From positions 36,828 to 100,827 of IMG/VR virus record IMGVR_UViG_3300025401_000016: a stretch of DNA of 64,000 nt. One strand, 5' to 3'. The stretch comes from a virus. Positions within the stretch are counted from its first letter, which is position 1; each line of letters starts with the position of its first letter. This document shows positions 20,401 through 27,946 of this stretch, piece after piece. Made by a program: the position numbers and the translations under genes. A model generated the notes under the pieces. That model made no database searches and had not been told where the DNA came from. It saw only the letters and a program-made list of their open reading frames with translations.

Positions 20401-23400
20401 ATTATATTTACCACTAGTAAAAATATTACTATTAATAAAAGTATAACAATAACACTAACACCGAGCGTACCTAATGGTATTGGTCATGTAGTGGCTAATT
20501 CATTAACCTTAGCTAAAGGTATACCTGCTGCAATACATTTTAGCGCATTAAGTTATAGCTTTGACTGGGCAGTATCCGGAACTAATCAATTAGCTAAACC
20601 AGTGACTAGTATAGATTTACCTCCTGATTGGGCACCTGCTGCTAATTTTGCACCATTGACAGACATAAATTCATTACCAATAACATTTACTCTTGTTGGT
20701 TTTATAGGTGCAACAGTAGTAACATTTGGTGTAGCAGTAGTAGATCCGTTAACTGCAGCTATAGTAGGTAAAACTAAATCTTCGGTAATTGATCCAGGTG
20801 TAGGTACTGCAACAGTCGTAATATCAGCAAGTGATTTACCTACTACACCTAATATTGGTTCTAATAAAGCTGCAATTTATTTCTTATCGGCTACAGTAGA
20901 TAATACTATTTCTCCAGGAACAGATGGTCCTGGAGGCGGTGGCAAATATCCTTGGCAATATTATGGTAAAATGTCTATTGGACCAAATGCAAATATAATA
21001 CCTGTGTGGTATGTAAATGGACCATACAGTACAGTGAACAACACTCCTTTTGAAATGTTCCCTGCTACACCAAATAACATAGGTACCTATGCACTACCTC
21101 AAGCAACTGTGGGCACACCTTATAGCCCACAATTAATTTATGTACAAAATGGTGAATTTGATTTAGGTTATGCATTCAATGCTTCAGGTACATTGCCACC
21201 GGGGTTGAGTATTACTACTAATCCCGCATCATCTGATCCTGTTACTGGTTATAAGCAAAAACAAATAACATTATCTGGTACACCTACAACGGCAGGAACA
21301 TATACCGGATCAGTATCTTGTGTAAATGGTAATAATACACTAACACAATCATATTCTATAGTTGTAGCGGCACATGTACAGGTTGGATTTGATTCTAACT
21401 ATGTTGATGGAAAGCAAAATTCAAACATAGGTTTTAATTTCATTGTATCAGGCGGATTGTCAGGAGATACAATAACTATAAGTGGCTATTCAACACCTAA
21501 TAATGGTCCTGATTTAACTTATCAAAGACCATATGGCCCCTTTACATACACATTGGATAATAATGGAGCACTTACACTTCCATTAAATGGTGCACCAAAT
21601 ACAGATGGAACTAATTCTGGTGCATTAGATCCTGGAAAATATTATTCAACAATTAGTTTTAAGAACTCAGGTTCCCCTGTTAATATAAATTTTAGAATAG
21701 AAGGGACTAGTCAAGTAATTGCTACAAAACCAAAAACTACTACACCTGTAACACAAACTGCTACATTAGTAAATCATGATGGTAGTGGATATAATTCAGG
21801 TGGAGAATATACATCAGTACCAGTAGATATAAAATTAGTAGGAAATCCAGGTGATGTAGTATTACCATCATTAGTAGGTGGAGGAACTATCCCCACATAT
21901 CAAGTAACATTAGGCAGTACAGGAAAATATACATATAGTGCACTAACAATGCCTGCAGGTACATTTCAAATACAATTTCAATTTACTACAACTGACGGAG
22001 TTGTAACAACTATTCCGTTAGATCCTGCAACAGTTACATTTACTACACCACCAAATACCGTCACAGAAACAGTAGCATTATCACCAAATCAAACTAGTTA
22101 TGTTCAGGGTGGACCAGTATTTGTAATCTCTATATCAAATGCAACACCACATGATTATGTAACCATTACATGTAATTATGCTAGTTTCTTTACTGATTTA
22201 AATATATATGATGCATCTGCAAATCCAACTGGTACGGTACCCAATCCTTTTACTGTAGATGCTAATGGTAATTTCACTTCAGATCCTTTGCAAGGTATAT
22301 CTATTAATGATAATTATACTGTAACATTTACTTTTCTAGCAACTGGGCATTCAAAATCTGTTTCTTTCTCAATTAAGGCGCAGTCACAAACAGTTATATA
22401 TAATGATACAGCATCGTTAACTGGATATCAGTATACAGGAACAGGTACAACCGCTGCAACAACTAATTCAACAACTACTGTTACCAAAGCATATAACATG
22501 AGTATTATACTTACTGGAGCCCCCGGTGATGTAAGTATGGCAAGCGTATATACACCATTGACTGGTTCACCAGTAACAACAGCTAGTAGGGTGATTGCAA
22601 CTATTCCTACTCAAGTAGGTACTCCCACATCAGCAGGCGGAACAGTTACATATCAGCCTACTGGTTATCAGGTAGGCACATATACATTTACATTCACATT
22701 TAGTGACGGTACTGTAGTAAATAATTTTAACGGTGCTGGATCAGATTTGTCAAATGGAATACAAATTATTGCAGATCCAATAACTGCGGCTCCAGTACTA
22801 ACTGTTACTCCATCAGGTCCATATAAACAAACTGATGCAATTACAGTAACAATGAGTGGTGCTACTCCTAGTAGACAATATTATCTTAGTGGAAAAAATG
22901 GAATAATAGCTCAAGGTCAGAGCAATGGACAAGGAGTTGTGACTTTCTTAAGTAATTTTGATCCACAGTCTATTATTCATATATCAGATTTAGGTGATAA
23001 CCCCGGAGACCATGATACACTAACTACAAGCTCATCGTATAATCCACCGCTTCCGGTTGCATCAATTAATATTACACTTGCTAGTACACCCACAACGTAT
23101 AATAATGTTGTAAACTTAAATAATTTTACTCAAACTAATAATGATCCCTTGCAATATTCAACAACAGATTCAACTGTATTATTGAGTTCAACATTTAGTG
23201 GTGCGCCAGGTGATGTATATTTAAGTGGTGTTATTGCAGGAAAACAACAAACTGTAGGTACGTTATTTGTAACTATTCCACCCGGTGATCCCCCAACAGG
23301 TGGAACAATAACTTCACAGCCTCAAGCTTTCGCTGCTGGTTTATATAATCCTATTTGGACTTTTAGTGACGGCACAACAGTAAAAAACTTTAGTAATGAT

Positions 23401-24132
23401 CCTTATACAAATGGTGTAAAAATTAATACAGTATCAGTTGTAATACCACCAGGAGTACCAACTTTGATATTAGATACATATGGTCCATTTGTATCTACTG
23501 ACTCTTTTGTTGCAAGTATGACAGGTGGAACAGAAGGTGCAACTTATACACTTACAAGTATCAATAATCCAAATCTTACTACTGCACTTGTACAAAGTAG
23601 TAAAGGAGCATTTGGTGTAGTATTAATTTCAAATCTTAATGATCCACTAACATCTGCATTTACTGATACACTGGTAGCAACCGGAAGCGATGGTTTAACA
23701 ACTAACTCAATTAATATTCAGATAGCTGCAACGACACCAACCCCAACACCAACCCCTACTCCAGTGACATATACTAATATGGTTCAATTTCAGGATCAAA
23801 ACAGTAATTATAATTACGCACCATGGTACGGTACAATACCTATAAATATGGCATTGAGTATAAAATTTAATGGTACACCTGTAACAGGTCCAATAATTGG
23901 AAATGTTTATTCAGGTGGACCAGGTAATTGGGTATTAACTCAGTATACTAACTTAAACTTTGGTAATTTAGATCCTAATGGATTTTTACAATGGGATTAT
24001 GCAGCAGGCATATCAGATATAGGTAGTTTTAAATTGTCTGTAACTTTTTCTATAGGTTCACCTGCAACTATAGATTTATATTTTACTACAGTTGATCCTA
24101 ATAGTTTTAATTCTGATACAAATTCAGGATAA
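17416..24132 (+). CDS. Esterase-domain virion protein with Ig-like repeats (2,238 aa)
   Basis: The start has AAGGA 8 nt upstream. Residues about 40-350 form an alpha/beta-hydrolase of the acetyl-esterase/hormone-sensitive-lipase type: oxyanion motif HGGGW (75-79), nucleophile motif GGSAG with Ser180, a likely acid at Asp276 in N-D-A-D, and a likely His335 in S-H-N-I-P-G. The catalytic triad therefore looks complete. The remaining 1,850 residues are beta-rich modules, including a putative Ig (He_PIG-like) domain near 21085-21370 with L-P-P-G-L-S and S-G-T-P-T-T-A-G-T-Y, two similar paired modules (about 22400-22800 and 23130-23460), and a Thr-Pro linker near 23735-23760. By position it belongs to the tail-fibre block. 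I infer a tail-spike-like protein that removes ester groups such as O-acetyl from surface polysaccharide. No signal peptide. Confidence 0.75.
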   Translation: MTYKSKSLVQAIDYNTIIGTGTTTSSSTATINVVTYSDINYGTDNLQTVDILVPSTWDITTNIGTPPKGVVLWIHGGGWIIGDKSQELGVTVSNVQLEYLVKANYIVVNANYRLAASTSQDPTPTGFFPNNVTDIQQIVNFLLSDGAGYTNAPNIGASRNMWRYTRAAAKSFGLMVAGGSAGGHLAIMGVMQNALNNGGIFPTSVLSIVGPMNLVTAGASDAQNPAGTAAVGLINTYMNGGNPASASPYYQLSNWLANSTLVNTNCKFYFWYNDADTLVPNTSIVPFATNLQAGLANAANVTLIEVNVDSSGNTGGAVTRPAGSDGYPTIYAASHNIPGLGPYSIPSTLINIATQAFPTTYTPTVLPNSINAVWGTGVGPSGYGQAQLTPIADPTLSHTITTISAKDWENVIAVTNLIANQQGTTIPSITPPVIGSKITTDANLIAALHSIYTNRNNSVQQGTPLTNTKTSADTWNNIIVFQNDLTFTDPDRTRYFFNLGGQIELQFSATDGASTSIDHIFNQLASSCGSLYISGVSTGTENINGVVYTGVTVVGGIPPTTSSGNILFTTGGYYGLTTAYTEIFRRTVGGSGSGAGSYISVLAKTNGTHGNNGDNGTVINIQTWFVQVPSGIHNVSAGTTVTCTVIPPYLNPNSYPDITKLPAHYSQSASVYKFSQSWDVPSNSSTYTINNKTLVAATLGAITFTPTTQVSGKQFSISVDASNGYGLTWAMTIVGAASATNLSYSGAISTASTYTIKKDVLAPSKPDTLVVTVTIGTGPSAVVQTANYTVTAPVYTNTVTMPTNNSINTGDTLTIVFAGSPNDTITATGLYPPDPQDDPTQAYIVPSIPQIFKLDATGAYTYTHSNYASLVPVSPFKFTFVFGNDSKTIISKTLTITQSGSKPVKTYNLYAQDPQGNPSSGVKPGDSIYFILKTTNVPYQTQVPFTIGGISAPADGSIALAASDFSNINLNGKDESIVTISGTQNFIVDSNGTAVIIFTTSKNITINKSITITLTPSVPNGIGHVVANSLTLAKGIPAAIHFSALSYSFDWAVSGTNQLAKPVTSIDLPPDWAPAANFAPLTDINSLPITFTLVGFIGATVVTFGVAVVDPLTAAIVGKTKSSVIDPGVGTATVVISASDLPTTPNIGSNKAAIYFLSATVDNTISPGTDGPGGGGKYPWQYYGKMSIGPNANIIPVWYVNGPYSTVNNTPFEMFPATPNNIGTYALPQATVGTPYSPQLIYVQNGEFDLGYAFNASGTLPPGLSITTNPASSDPVTGYKQKQITLSGTPTTAGTYTGSVSCVNGNNTLTQSYSIVVAAHVQVGFDSNYVDGKQNSNIGFNFIVSGGLSGDTITISGYSTPNNGPDLTYQRPYGPFTYTLDNNGALTLPLNGAPNTDGTNSGALDPGKYYSTISFKNSGSPVNINFRIEGTSQVIATKPKTTTPVTQTATLVNHDGSGYNSGGEYTSVPVDIKLVGNPGDVVLPSLVGGGTIPTYQVTLGSTGKYTYSALTMPAGTFQIQFQFTTTDGVVTTIPLDPATVTFTTPPNTVTETVALSPNQTSYVQGGPVFVISISNATPHDYVTITCNYASFFTDLNIYDASANPTGTVPNPFTVDANGNFTSDPLQGISINDNYTVTFTFLATGHSKSVSFSIKAQSQTVIYNDTASLTGYQYTGTGTTAATTNSTTTVTKAYNMSIILTGAPGDVSMASVYTPLTGSPVTTASRVIATIPTQVGTPTSAGGTVTYQPTGYQVGTYTFTFTFSDGTVVNNFNGAGSDLSNGIQIIADPITAAPVLTVTPSGPYKQTDAITVTMSGATPSRQYYLSGKNGIIAQGQSNGQGVVTFLSNFDPQSIIHISDLGDNPGDHDTLTTSSSYNPPLPVASINITLASTPTTYNNVVNLNNFTQTNNDPLQYSTTDSTVLLSSTFSGAPGDVYLSGVIAGKQQTVGTLFVTIPPGDPPTGGTITSQPQAFAAGLYNPIWTFSDGTTVKNFSNDPYTNGVKINTVSVVIPPGVPTLILDTYGPFVSTDSFVASMTGGTEGATYTLTSINNPNLTTALVQSSKGAFGVVLISNLNDPLTSAFTDTLVATGSDGLTTNSINIQIAATTPTPTPTPTPVTYTNMVQFQDQNSNYNYAPWYGTIPINMALSIKFNGTPVTGPIIGNVYSGGPGNWVLTQYTNLNFGNLDPNGFLQWDYAAGISDIGSFKLSVTFSIGSPATIDLYFTTVDPNSFNSDTNSG

Positions 24133-24149
24133 CAAATCTTTAATAAATT

Positions 24150-25520
24150 ATGACATTACCTACAAATAACATATCAATGTCAAACGTAGATGTTGAATTA
24201 AGTAAAGCATCTACTGCAACAATATCACTTAACGATAGTGGCCCAAGAACATTAGCAGTTAAACCTTCTGGTCAAATTTCAATGGCTGATTTAGAAGGTA
24301 AGGCAGCTTATACACCCAAATTATATGAATATAGTCAAAACACTGGATACTCACCTGGTGTTTCCTACTCAGTTACTATACCTTCAGGTGTAACAAGTAT
24401 TGCAATATTAATGGTTGGTGGAGGTGGAGGTGGAGGATCAAGTAATGCCGGTGCAGGCAAGTGGGACGGCGGGGGTGGTGGAGGCGGCGGCGGAGTTATA
24501 TATGTGCCTAGTTTTTCGGTACATGCCGGACAAGTGTTAAAACTAACAATAGGTGCAGGTGGCACCGGAGGTGTTAATACTGCTGGTGTATCTGGTGGAA
24601 ATTCTACTATCATCGATGGTAACGGTACTACATACTACACAGCTCCGGGTGGCGGTGGTGGTGGTGGCGGAGACTGGAATAATCCAACTGTTGCAACTGC
24701 TAATGGACATACCGGAAACGCAAGAAGTGGATTACCCGGGGGTTCAGGTGGTGGTGCTAGTGGACAAGACTACAATATACAAGGTGCATTTGGTGGACAA
24801 GGTTTTTATACTTATCCAGGATATACTGCCTCTACATACGGTAATAACGGCGGGTCATCAATGAATAACGGATTCAATGGAGGAGGCGGTGGCGCCGGAA
24901 CTACTACAAATAATGCCAATACAGTAAGCATAGCGGTTAACACAGGAGTGATACCAGGTACAAACAAAGTAGTATCACAATGGCCTAATTCTAGTTCATC
25001 ACCACCTTATATCGTACTTGTAAACAACAATTTATTAAATCCATGGGCACCAGTTAATAATGGTGGTGCAACATTTTTTCAATCTAATACAGGAAATCCA
25101 CCCTCGAGTATTACACTAACTACGCTTAACGGTGCTGGGCAAGGTCAAAATGGTTATATTTCAGGATATGGTACTAGTGGTTATTTAGGATTAGGTTTTA
25201 GTGGTGCAGGTGGAGATGGTATTACAATTAATATAGGTGGCACCAATGTGACAATGGGTGCAGGTGGCGGTGGCGGTGGCAGTTATGAAATGGGCGGAAG
25301 TAGTGTTCAAACTGCTTATTGTCCGGCAAACGGTGGTGCAGGTCCTGGTGGCGCCGGCGGCGGCGGAGCTGGAGGGGGCGGTGGCAATTCATCTGGTGCA
25401 GCCCCTGGATCCGGAGCTACTGGATATGGTAATGGCGGTGGTGGTGGCGGGGGAAGATATCCTGCCACTATAGCTGCAGGTGGTTCTGGATCACCTGGTG
25501 CAATATTCGTATACGGTTAA
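24150..25520 (+). CDS. Glycine-rich adhesin-like fibre protein (456 aa)
   Basis: After about 75 residues of ordinary sequence it has V-T-S-I-A-I-L-M-V-G followed by repeated polyglycine runs (for example around residues 91-115, 168-175 and 395-450), alternating with short beta segments. This is the layout of glycine-rich phage adhesins such as gp38 of some T-even phages and of Gly-rich fibre tips. It starts 17 nt after the esterase gene stop with no clear ribosome binding site. The DNA of the Gly tracts is locally GC-rich. I infer a receptor-contact protein at the fibre tip; the sequence alone cannot separate this from a structural fibre. Confidence 0.7.
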   Translation: MTLPTNNISMSNVDVELSKASTATISLNDSGPRTLAVKPSGQISMADLEGKAAYTPKLYEYSQNTGYSPGVSYSVTIPSGVTSIAILMVGGGGGGGSSNAGAGKWDGGGGGGGGGVIYVPSFSVHAGQVLKLTIGAGGTGGVNTAGVSGGNSTIIDGNGTTYYTAPGGGGGGGGDWNNPTVATANGHTGNARSGLPGGSGGGASGQDYNIQGAFGGQGFYTYPGYTASTYGNNGGSSMNNGFNGGGGGAGTTTNNANTVSIAVNTGVIPGTNKVVSQWPNSSSSPPYIVLVNNNLLNPWAPVNNGGATFFQSNTGNPPSSITLTTLNGAGQGQNGYISGYGTSGYLGLGFSGAGGDGITINIGGTNVTMGAGGGGGGSYEMGGSSVQTAYCPANGGAGPGGAGGGGAGGGGGNSSGAAPGSGATGYGNGGGGGGGRYPATIAAGGSGSPGAIFVYG

Positions 25521-25541
25521 TTAAAATAAGGGGTAACAACT

Positions 25542-25655
25542 ATGGATGATAATGTTTTATTGTTTTTAATTATAGTTATCATCATAGGTGGTTGCTATTG
25601 TTATGATTGGTATCAAAGGACTCACAAAGATGACATCGGACTCAAAGAAGACTGA
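25542..25655 (+). CDS. Tiny single-pass membrane protein (37 aa)
   Basis: ATG at 25542 follows AAGGGG by about 7 nt. After MDDN comes a strongly hydrophobic stretch (residues 5-17, Leu/Ile/Val/Phe) ending in GGCYCYDWY, then a charged tail. This fits an N-out or N-in single membrane helix with a short cytoplasmic or periplasmic tail. It overlaps the next small gene by 26 nt in another frame. The size and overlap recall small lysis-related or regulatory membrane proteins, but I cannot assign a function. Confidence 0.5.
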   Translation: MDDNVLLFLIIVIIIGGCYCYDWYQRTHKDDIGLKED

Positions 25656-25791
25656 TACTGATCAGGATGATATGAAACAAGTTTGGGCTAGCTATAATGA
25701 AGCTCAACAAGCTTGGAAAGAGTTGATGTATCATAAAAAGAATACAGAACAAACTGATATTTCCAAAACAGTTGACGATTCAAAGAAATAA
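25630..25791 (+). CDS. Small hydrophilic protein overlapping the tiny membrane ORF (53 aa)
   Basis: I chose ATG at 25630 because AAAGGA lies 9 nt upstream; an upstream GTG at 25588 would add 14 residues but lacks a site. The protein is highly charged, with S-D-S-K-K-T-D-T-D-Q at the N-terminus and a central W-A-S-Y-N-E-A-Q-Q-A-W-K-E-L helix. Its stop codon lies inside the late promoter of the downstream tmRNA. Function unknown. Confidence 0.5.
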   Translation: MTSDSKKTDTDQDDMKQVWASYNEAQQAWKELMYHKKNTEQTDISKTVDDSKK

Positions 25792-25794
25792 ATA
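25787..25794 (+). promoter_or_regulatory. Late promoter AATAAATA for the tmRNA
   Basis: Seven of eight bases match TATAAATA; the motif overlaps the TAA of the preceding gene. T4-type late transcription starts about 6 nt downstream of the motif, predicting a precursor 5' end near 25800, just upstream of the tmRNA acceptor piece. Confidence 0.6.
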
Positions 25795-25871
25795 TATAGT
25801 GTAAGTTATTGCTGTATGAAGCAAAGAGAAAGGTGTTCTGGACCCGGGTTCGAGCCCCGGCACTTCCACCA

Positions 25872-25900
25872 AGAGTATATTAGATTAGTGTATTCTTGAC
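25872..25900 (+). other. Intervening spacer of the permuted tmRNA precursor
   Basis: These 29 nt join the acceptor CCA end to the mature 5' G run and would be removed by processing, with RNase P expected to cut before 25901 (family knowledge). Confidence 0.75.
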
Positions 25901-25986
25901 GGGGGTGAGCATGGTTTCGACAGGGCAAAGAGTAACAGAGTGGACAGCACATCAGCAACGATGTAAAAAGAAGAAAATCTATAAAG

Positions 25987-26019
25987 GCAAACGATTCAGT
26001 TTTCCAATTAGCAGCCTAA
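25987..26019 (+). CDS. tmRNA proteolysis tag reading frame (ANDSVFQLAA)
   Basis: Resume codon GCA at 25987, ten codons, stop TAA at 26017-26019. The encoded tag ANDSVFQLAA has the expected AND start and LAA end recognised by ClpXP-type proteases. It matches the betaproteobacterial form ANDERFALAA at seven of ten positions and has the same length. Confidence 0.93.
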   Translation, partial: ANDSVFQLAA

Positions 26020-26062
26020 ACACTGCTTAGGGTAAGACATACCTCGTAACAGAAATTCAGGA

Positions 26063-26085
26063 CCTGCTTCGGCAGGTTTCCTTTT
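26063..26085 (+). terminator. Rho-independent terminator after tmRNA
   Basis: CCTGC-TTCG-GCAGG hairpin (26063-26076) with a UUCG tetraloop, followed by TTTCCTTTT. It closes a dedicated tmRNA transcription unit of about 285 nt. Confidence 0.8.
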
Positions 26086-26133
26086 GTCAACTAAAACACA
26101 TACTACCGCGTTATATATGTATAGGAGTAATCT

Positions 26134-26292
26134 ATGCAAGAACAAAAAATGTGTTATAGTGGATCGGGTAAAGATGATAAAAAATATTACATACCTAGAT
26201 GGACAACAAATCAAAGTTACCCAGACTATGACAAAAAACGAACCCATAAATGCAAAGACTCTAATTCTATACTAACCAAAAAATCTACATAG
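26134..26292 (+). CDS. Small basic protein of unknown function (52 aa)
   Basis: ATG at 26134 has AGGAG 6 nt upstream. The protein is rich in Lys, Tyr and Asp with two Cys (residues 7 and 40) and no membrane segment. It is the first gene after the tmRNA terminator; no promoter is obvious. I do not recognise the family. Confidence 0.5.
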   Translation: MQEQKMCYSGSGKDDKKYYIPRWTTNQSYPDYDKKRTHKCKDSNSILTKKST

Positions 26293-26323
26293 AAATGTGA
26301 TTATCGTCACAGACAAACTAAAT

Positions 26324-26349
26324 ATAAAGTGTATAATCACACACTTTAT
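26324..26349 (+). promoter_or_regulatory. Inverted repeat between a late-like motif and the 26361 gene
   Basis: ATAAAGTGT (26324-26332) and ACACTTTAT (26341-26349) form a perfect 9-bp stem with an 8-nt loop. CTAAATA (26318-26324) just before it resembles a late promoter, and AAAGGA follows directly. The structure abuts the ribosome binding site, so an effect on translation or mRNA stability is possible. Confidence 0.5.
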
Positions 26350-26360
26350 AAAGGAAAATT

Positions 26361-27284
26361 ATGACAACAACAGTAACAATTGGTGTAACACCAATCAACA
26401 CAACATACACGGCAGTAACTGGAGCAACAGGTGGTTCAGGTTTAGGAGCTAAATTTGATGTAACAAAGACTAATGGAGTTTATGCTACAACAGTTGAATC
26501 TACTAATACAGGTACAGGATATGCATTAGGTGATACAATTACTATTCCAGGCACAAGTCTTGGTGGCGCTGCCCCTGCTAACAATGATGTTATCATTGTG
26601 ACAGGTATTGGCACAAACGGCACAGTTAAAACATTTGCAACCGCAGGTGTTGGTGCAATTGGTAATGGCATCATTAATACAACTATTAATGTAACACCAG
26701 ATGGTAATGCCGCAATCAATACATATACATTAAATGACAAGTCAGTTGACTATACAGTTGTTAATGATACAACAAACAATGTTCTTAAAGTTACCAGTGC
26801 ACTTGATACACTAGTAAGTTTTAACTTAAACAACTACCAACGTATCAACTATACAGACAAGTCAACCGCGTTTGATTTGAATGGACATGCAGGTGATGTA
26901 TATGCATTGTTGAAAGCAGGATTGGGCGGTACAGTTAACACTACGTACGAAGGTCTTGGTATCAAATTGGAAGACAGTGGTTCAACAAGTGCACAAGTAG
27001 CACAAATAATTGCAAGTTCAAGTGTATTTGCAACTGCGGCCGGCGGTAGTGATTATGCAAGTTTTGTTAATTTTGTATATACAAATGTAGTTGGTACTGC
27101 ACCAACTCCAGCACAAGCATTACCCTATGTAACACAATTGGCAACTGGTGCAACTACTGAAGGTGCGATGTTAGCATCTGCGGCACATATCACAACATTT
27201 CAACAAACAATTGGATTGGTTGGTGTTGCTCCCGCAACAACTGGTGTACTAGCTGGTTCAGGTATTGACTACATTCCAGCTTAA
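26361..27284 (+). CDS. Surface/virion protein with GTGY module and DUF4214-like C-terminus (307 aa)
   Basis: AAAGGA lies 8 nt before the ATG. Residues about 20-95 repeat the GTGY-x-x-G-D-T-I-T-I and G-G-A-A-P-A-N-N-D core found five times in the giant protein at the left end. The C-terminal 100 residues contain S-D-Y-A-S-F-V-N-F-V-Y, A-P-T-P-A-Q-A-L-P-Y and a final A-S-A-A-H-I-T-T-F, which resembles DUF4214 domains of secreted and S-layer-linked bacterial proteins. There is no Sec signal peptide. I infer a virion decoration or adhesion protein; the domain assignment at the C-terminus is tentative. Confidence 0.65.
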   Translation: MTTTVTIGVTPINTTYTAVTGATGGSGLGAKFDVTKTNGVYATTVESTNTGTGYALGDTITIPGTSLGGAAPANNDVIIVTGIGTNGTVKTFATAGVGAIGNGIINTTINVTPDGNAAINTYTLNDKSVDYTVVNDTTNNVLKVTSALDTLVSFNLNNYQRINYTDKSTAFDLNGHAGDVYALLKAGLGGTVNTTYEGLGIKLEDSGSTSAQVAQIIASSSVFATAAGGSDYASFVNFVYTNVVGTAPTPAQALPYVTQLATGATTEGAMLASAAHITTFQQTIGLVGVAPATTGVLAGSGIDYIPA

Positions 27285-27320
27285 TATATAAATAATATAT
27301 AATATTATTATATTATATGT

Positions 27321-27351
27321 GATAAATAGTTGTGAGTACCTCACTCACAAC
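27321..27351 (+). promoter_or_regulatory. Late promoter GATAAATA with adjoining hairpin
   Basis: GATAAATA at 27321-27328 is followed immediately by GTTGTGAGT-acctc-ACTCACAAC, a perfect 9-bp inverted repeat (27329-27351). The motif is 54 nt upstream of the ATG at 27383, which has its own AAAAGGAA site. Confidence 0.6.
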
Positions 27352-27382
27352 ATTTATAAATTTATAAATAAAAGGAATAAAA

Positions 27383-27886
27383 ATGACTGATGAAATAAAG
27401 GATCTACAAAAAAAGTTGGTTGAAACAACAGATGCAATAGTTGCGGTTGTTTCTGCTACAGAAACAACTGATCCAGTGAAAACTGCTAATGATTTGGCTA
27501 AAGTAATAGCCAATAGCCCAAGTATAGGAAATACAGATGCTATTGCAATTGTCAATGAAGTTGTAACAAAACAAATAGCCGCTCCTGCAGTTACTGATCC
27601 TGCAGCCATTGCAACAATATCCGCAGTAATAAGAGCAGTTGTTGTTCACGACCCAATAATATTGGCTAATGCTAATCAAATGATTGGATTAATAACACTT
27701 GTAACCTCTACATCTCCCAAAATTGTTGATTCAAATGTAGCTACAATAGTTATTGAAACAATCAAAGACATTATTACTACGGTAACAGGTACTGACCCAG
27801 ATGAAACTGTAATAAAAAATATTACTGATGCATTTGAAATTCATGGACCTGATGATTCTTTTGATGTTTACTTTAAAAATAATTAA
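27383..27886 (+). CDS. Helical repeat protein of unknown function (167 aa)
   Basis: AAAAGGAA precedes the ATG by about 7 nt. The protein is almost entirely predicted helix, rich in Ile, Val, Ala and Thr, with internally similar segments of about 25-35 residues (T-D-P-V/A-x-x-A and I-V/I-x-x-V-V/I patterns). It has no signal peptide or membrane span of convincing length. It follows the GTGY/DUF4214-like gene and is closed by a strong terminator, with a late promoter upstream. I do not recognise a family; late expression suggests a virion or virion-maturation role. Confidence 0.6.
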   Translation: MTDEIKDLQKKLVETTDAIVAVVSATETTDPVKTANDLAKVIANSPSIGNTDAIAIVNEVVTKQIAAPAVTDPAAIATISAVIRAVVVHDPIILANANQMIGLITLVTSTSPKIVDSNVATIVIETIKDIITTVTGTDPDETVIKNITDAFEIHGPDDSFDVYFKNN

Positions 27887-27910
27887 TAATTAATAATTAA
27901 TATTTTGGTA

Positions 27911-27931
27911 AAGGCTCATTCGAGCCTTTTT
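27911..27931 (+). terminator. Rho-independent terminator
   Basis: AAGGCTC-ATTC-GAGCCTT hairpin followed by a T run, directly after the 167-residue gene. Confidence 0.85.
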
Positions 27932-27934
27932 CCA

Positions 27935-27942
27935 CATAAATA
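27935..27942 (+). promoter_or_regulatory. Late promoter CATAAATA
   Basis: Four nt separate the motif from the desaturase ATG at 27947; no ribosome binding site is visible, so a leaderless transcript is predicted. Confidence 0.65.
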
Positions 27943-27946
27943 GATT

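Larger units (their letters stand above)
25800..26062 (+). ncRNA. ssrA: Circularly permuted (two-piece) tmRNA
   Basis: The 3' tRNA-like part comes first: T-arm CCGGG-TTCGAGC-CCCGG at 25844-25860, then CACTTCC plus ACCA, ending at 25871. After a 29-nt spacer (25872-25900) the mature 5' end follows: GGGGGTG at 25901-25907 pairs with CACTTCC over 7 bp (two G-U pairs). The near-universal tmRNA motif GGTTTCGACAGG is at 25913-25924. Hairpin ACATC/GATGT (25950-25965) lies between it and the tag frame at 25987-26019, whose stop codon sits in the CCTAA/TTAGG hairpin, as in helix 5 of other tmRNAs. The order means the precursor must be cut to give an acceptor RNA and a coding RNA. It should rescue stalled ribosomes and tag nascent proteins with host SmpB and Ala-tRNA synthetase. 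The 5' limit is inferred from the late promoter, the 3' limit from the terminator. Confidence 0.93.

Noticed and set aside
24365-24613. Proline-rich minus-strand ORF
   Set aside because: It is the reverse of the polyglycine tracts in the adhesin gene and has no ribosome binding site.
24553-25473. Plus-strand ORFs in another frame of the glycine-rich gene
   Set aside because: Their Val/Val-Val-rich sequences are frame-shifted readings of GGT/GGN repeats.
25840-25871. Isolated tRNA 3' half
   Set aside because: There is no anticodon arm; it pairs with the tmRNA 5' end at 25901 and belongs to the permuted tmRNA.
26084-26275. 63-residue ORF with TTG start after the tmRNA terminator
   Set aside because: It starts inside the terminator T run and lacks a ribosome binding site; the overlapping ORF at 26134 has a good AGGAG site.
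27404-27679. Cys/Tyr-rich minus-strand ORF
   Set aside because: It is the shadow of the helical repeat gene, without a start signal.
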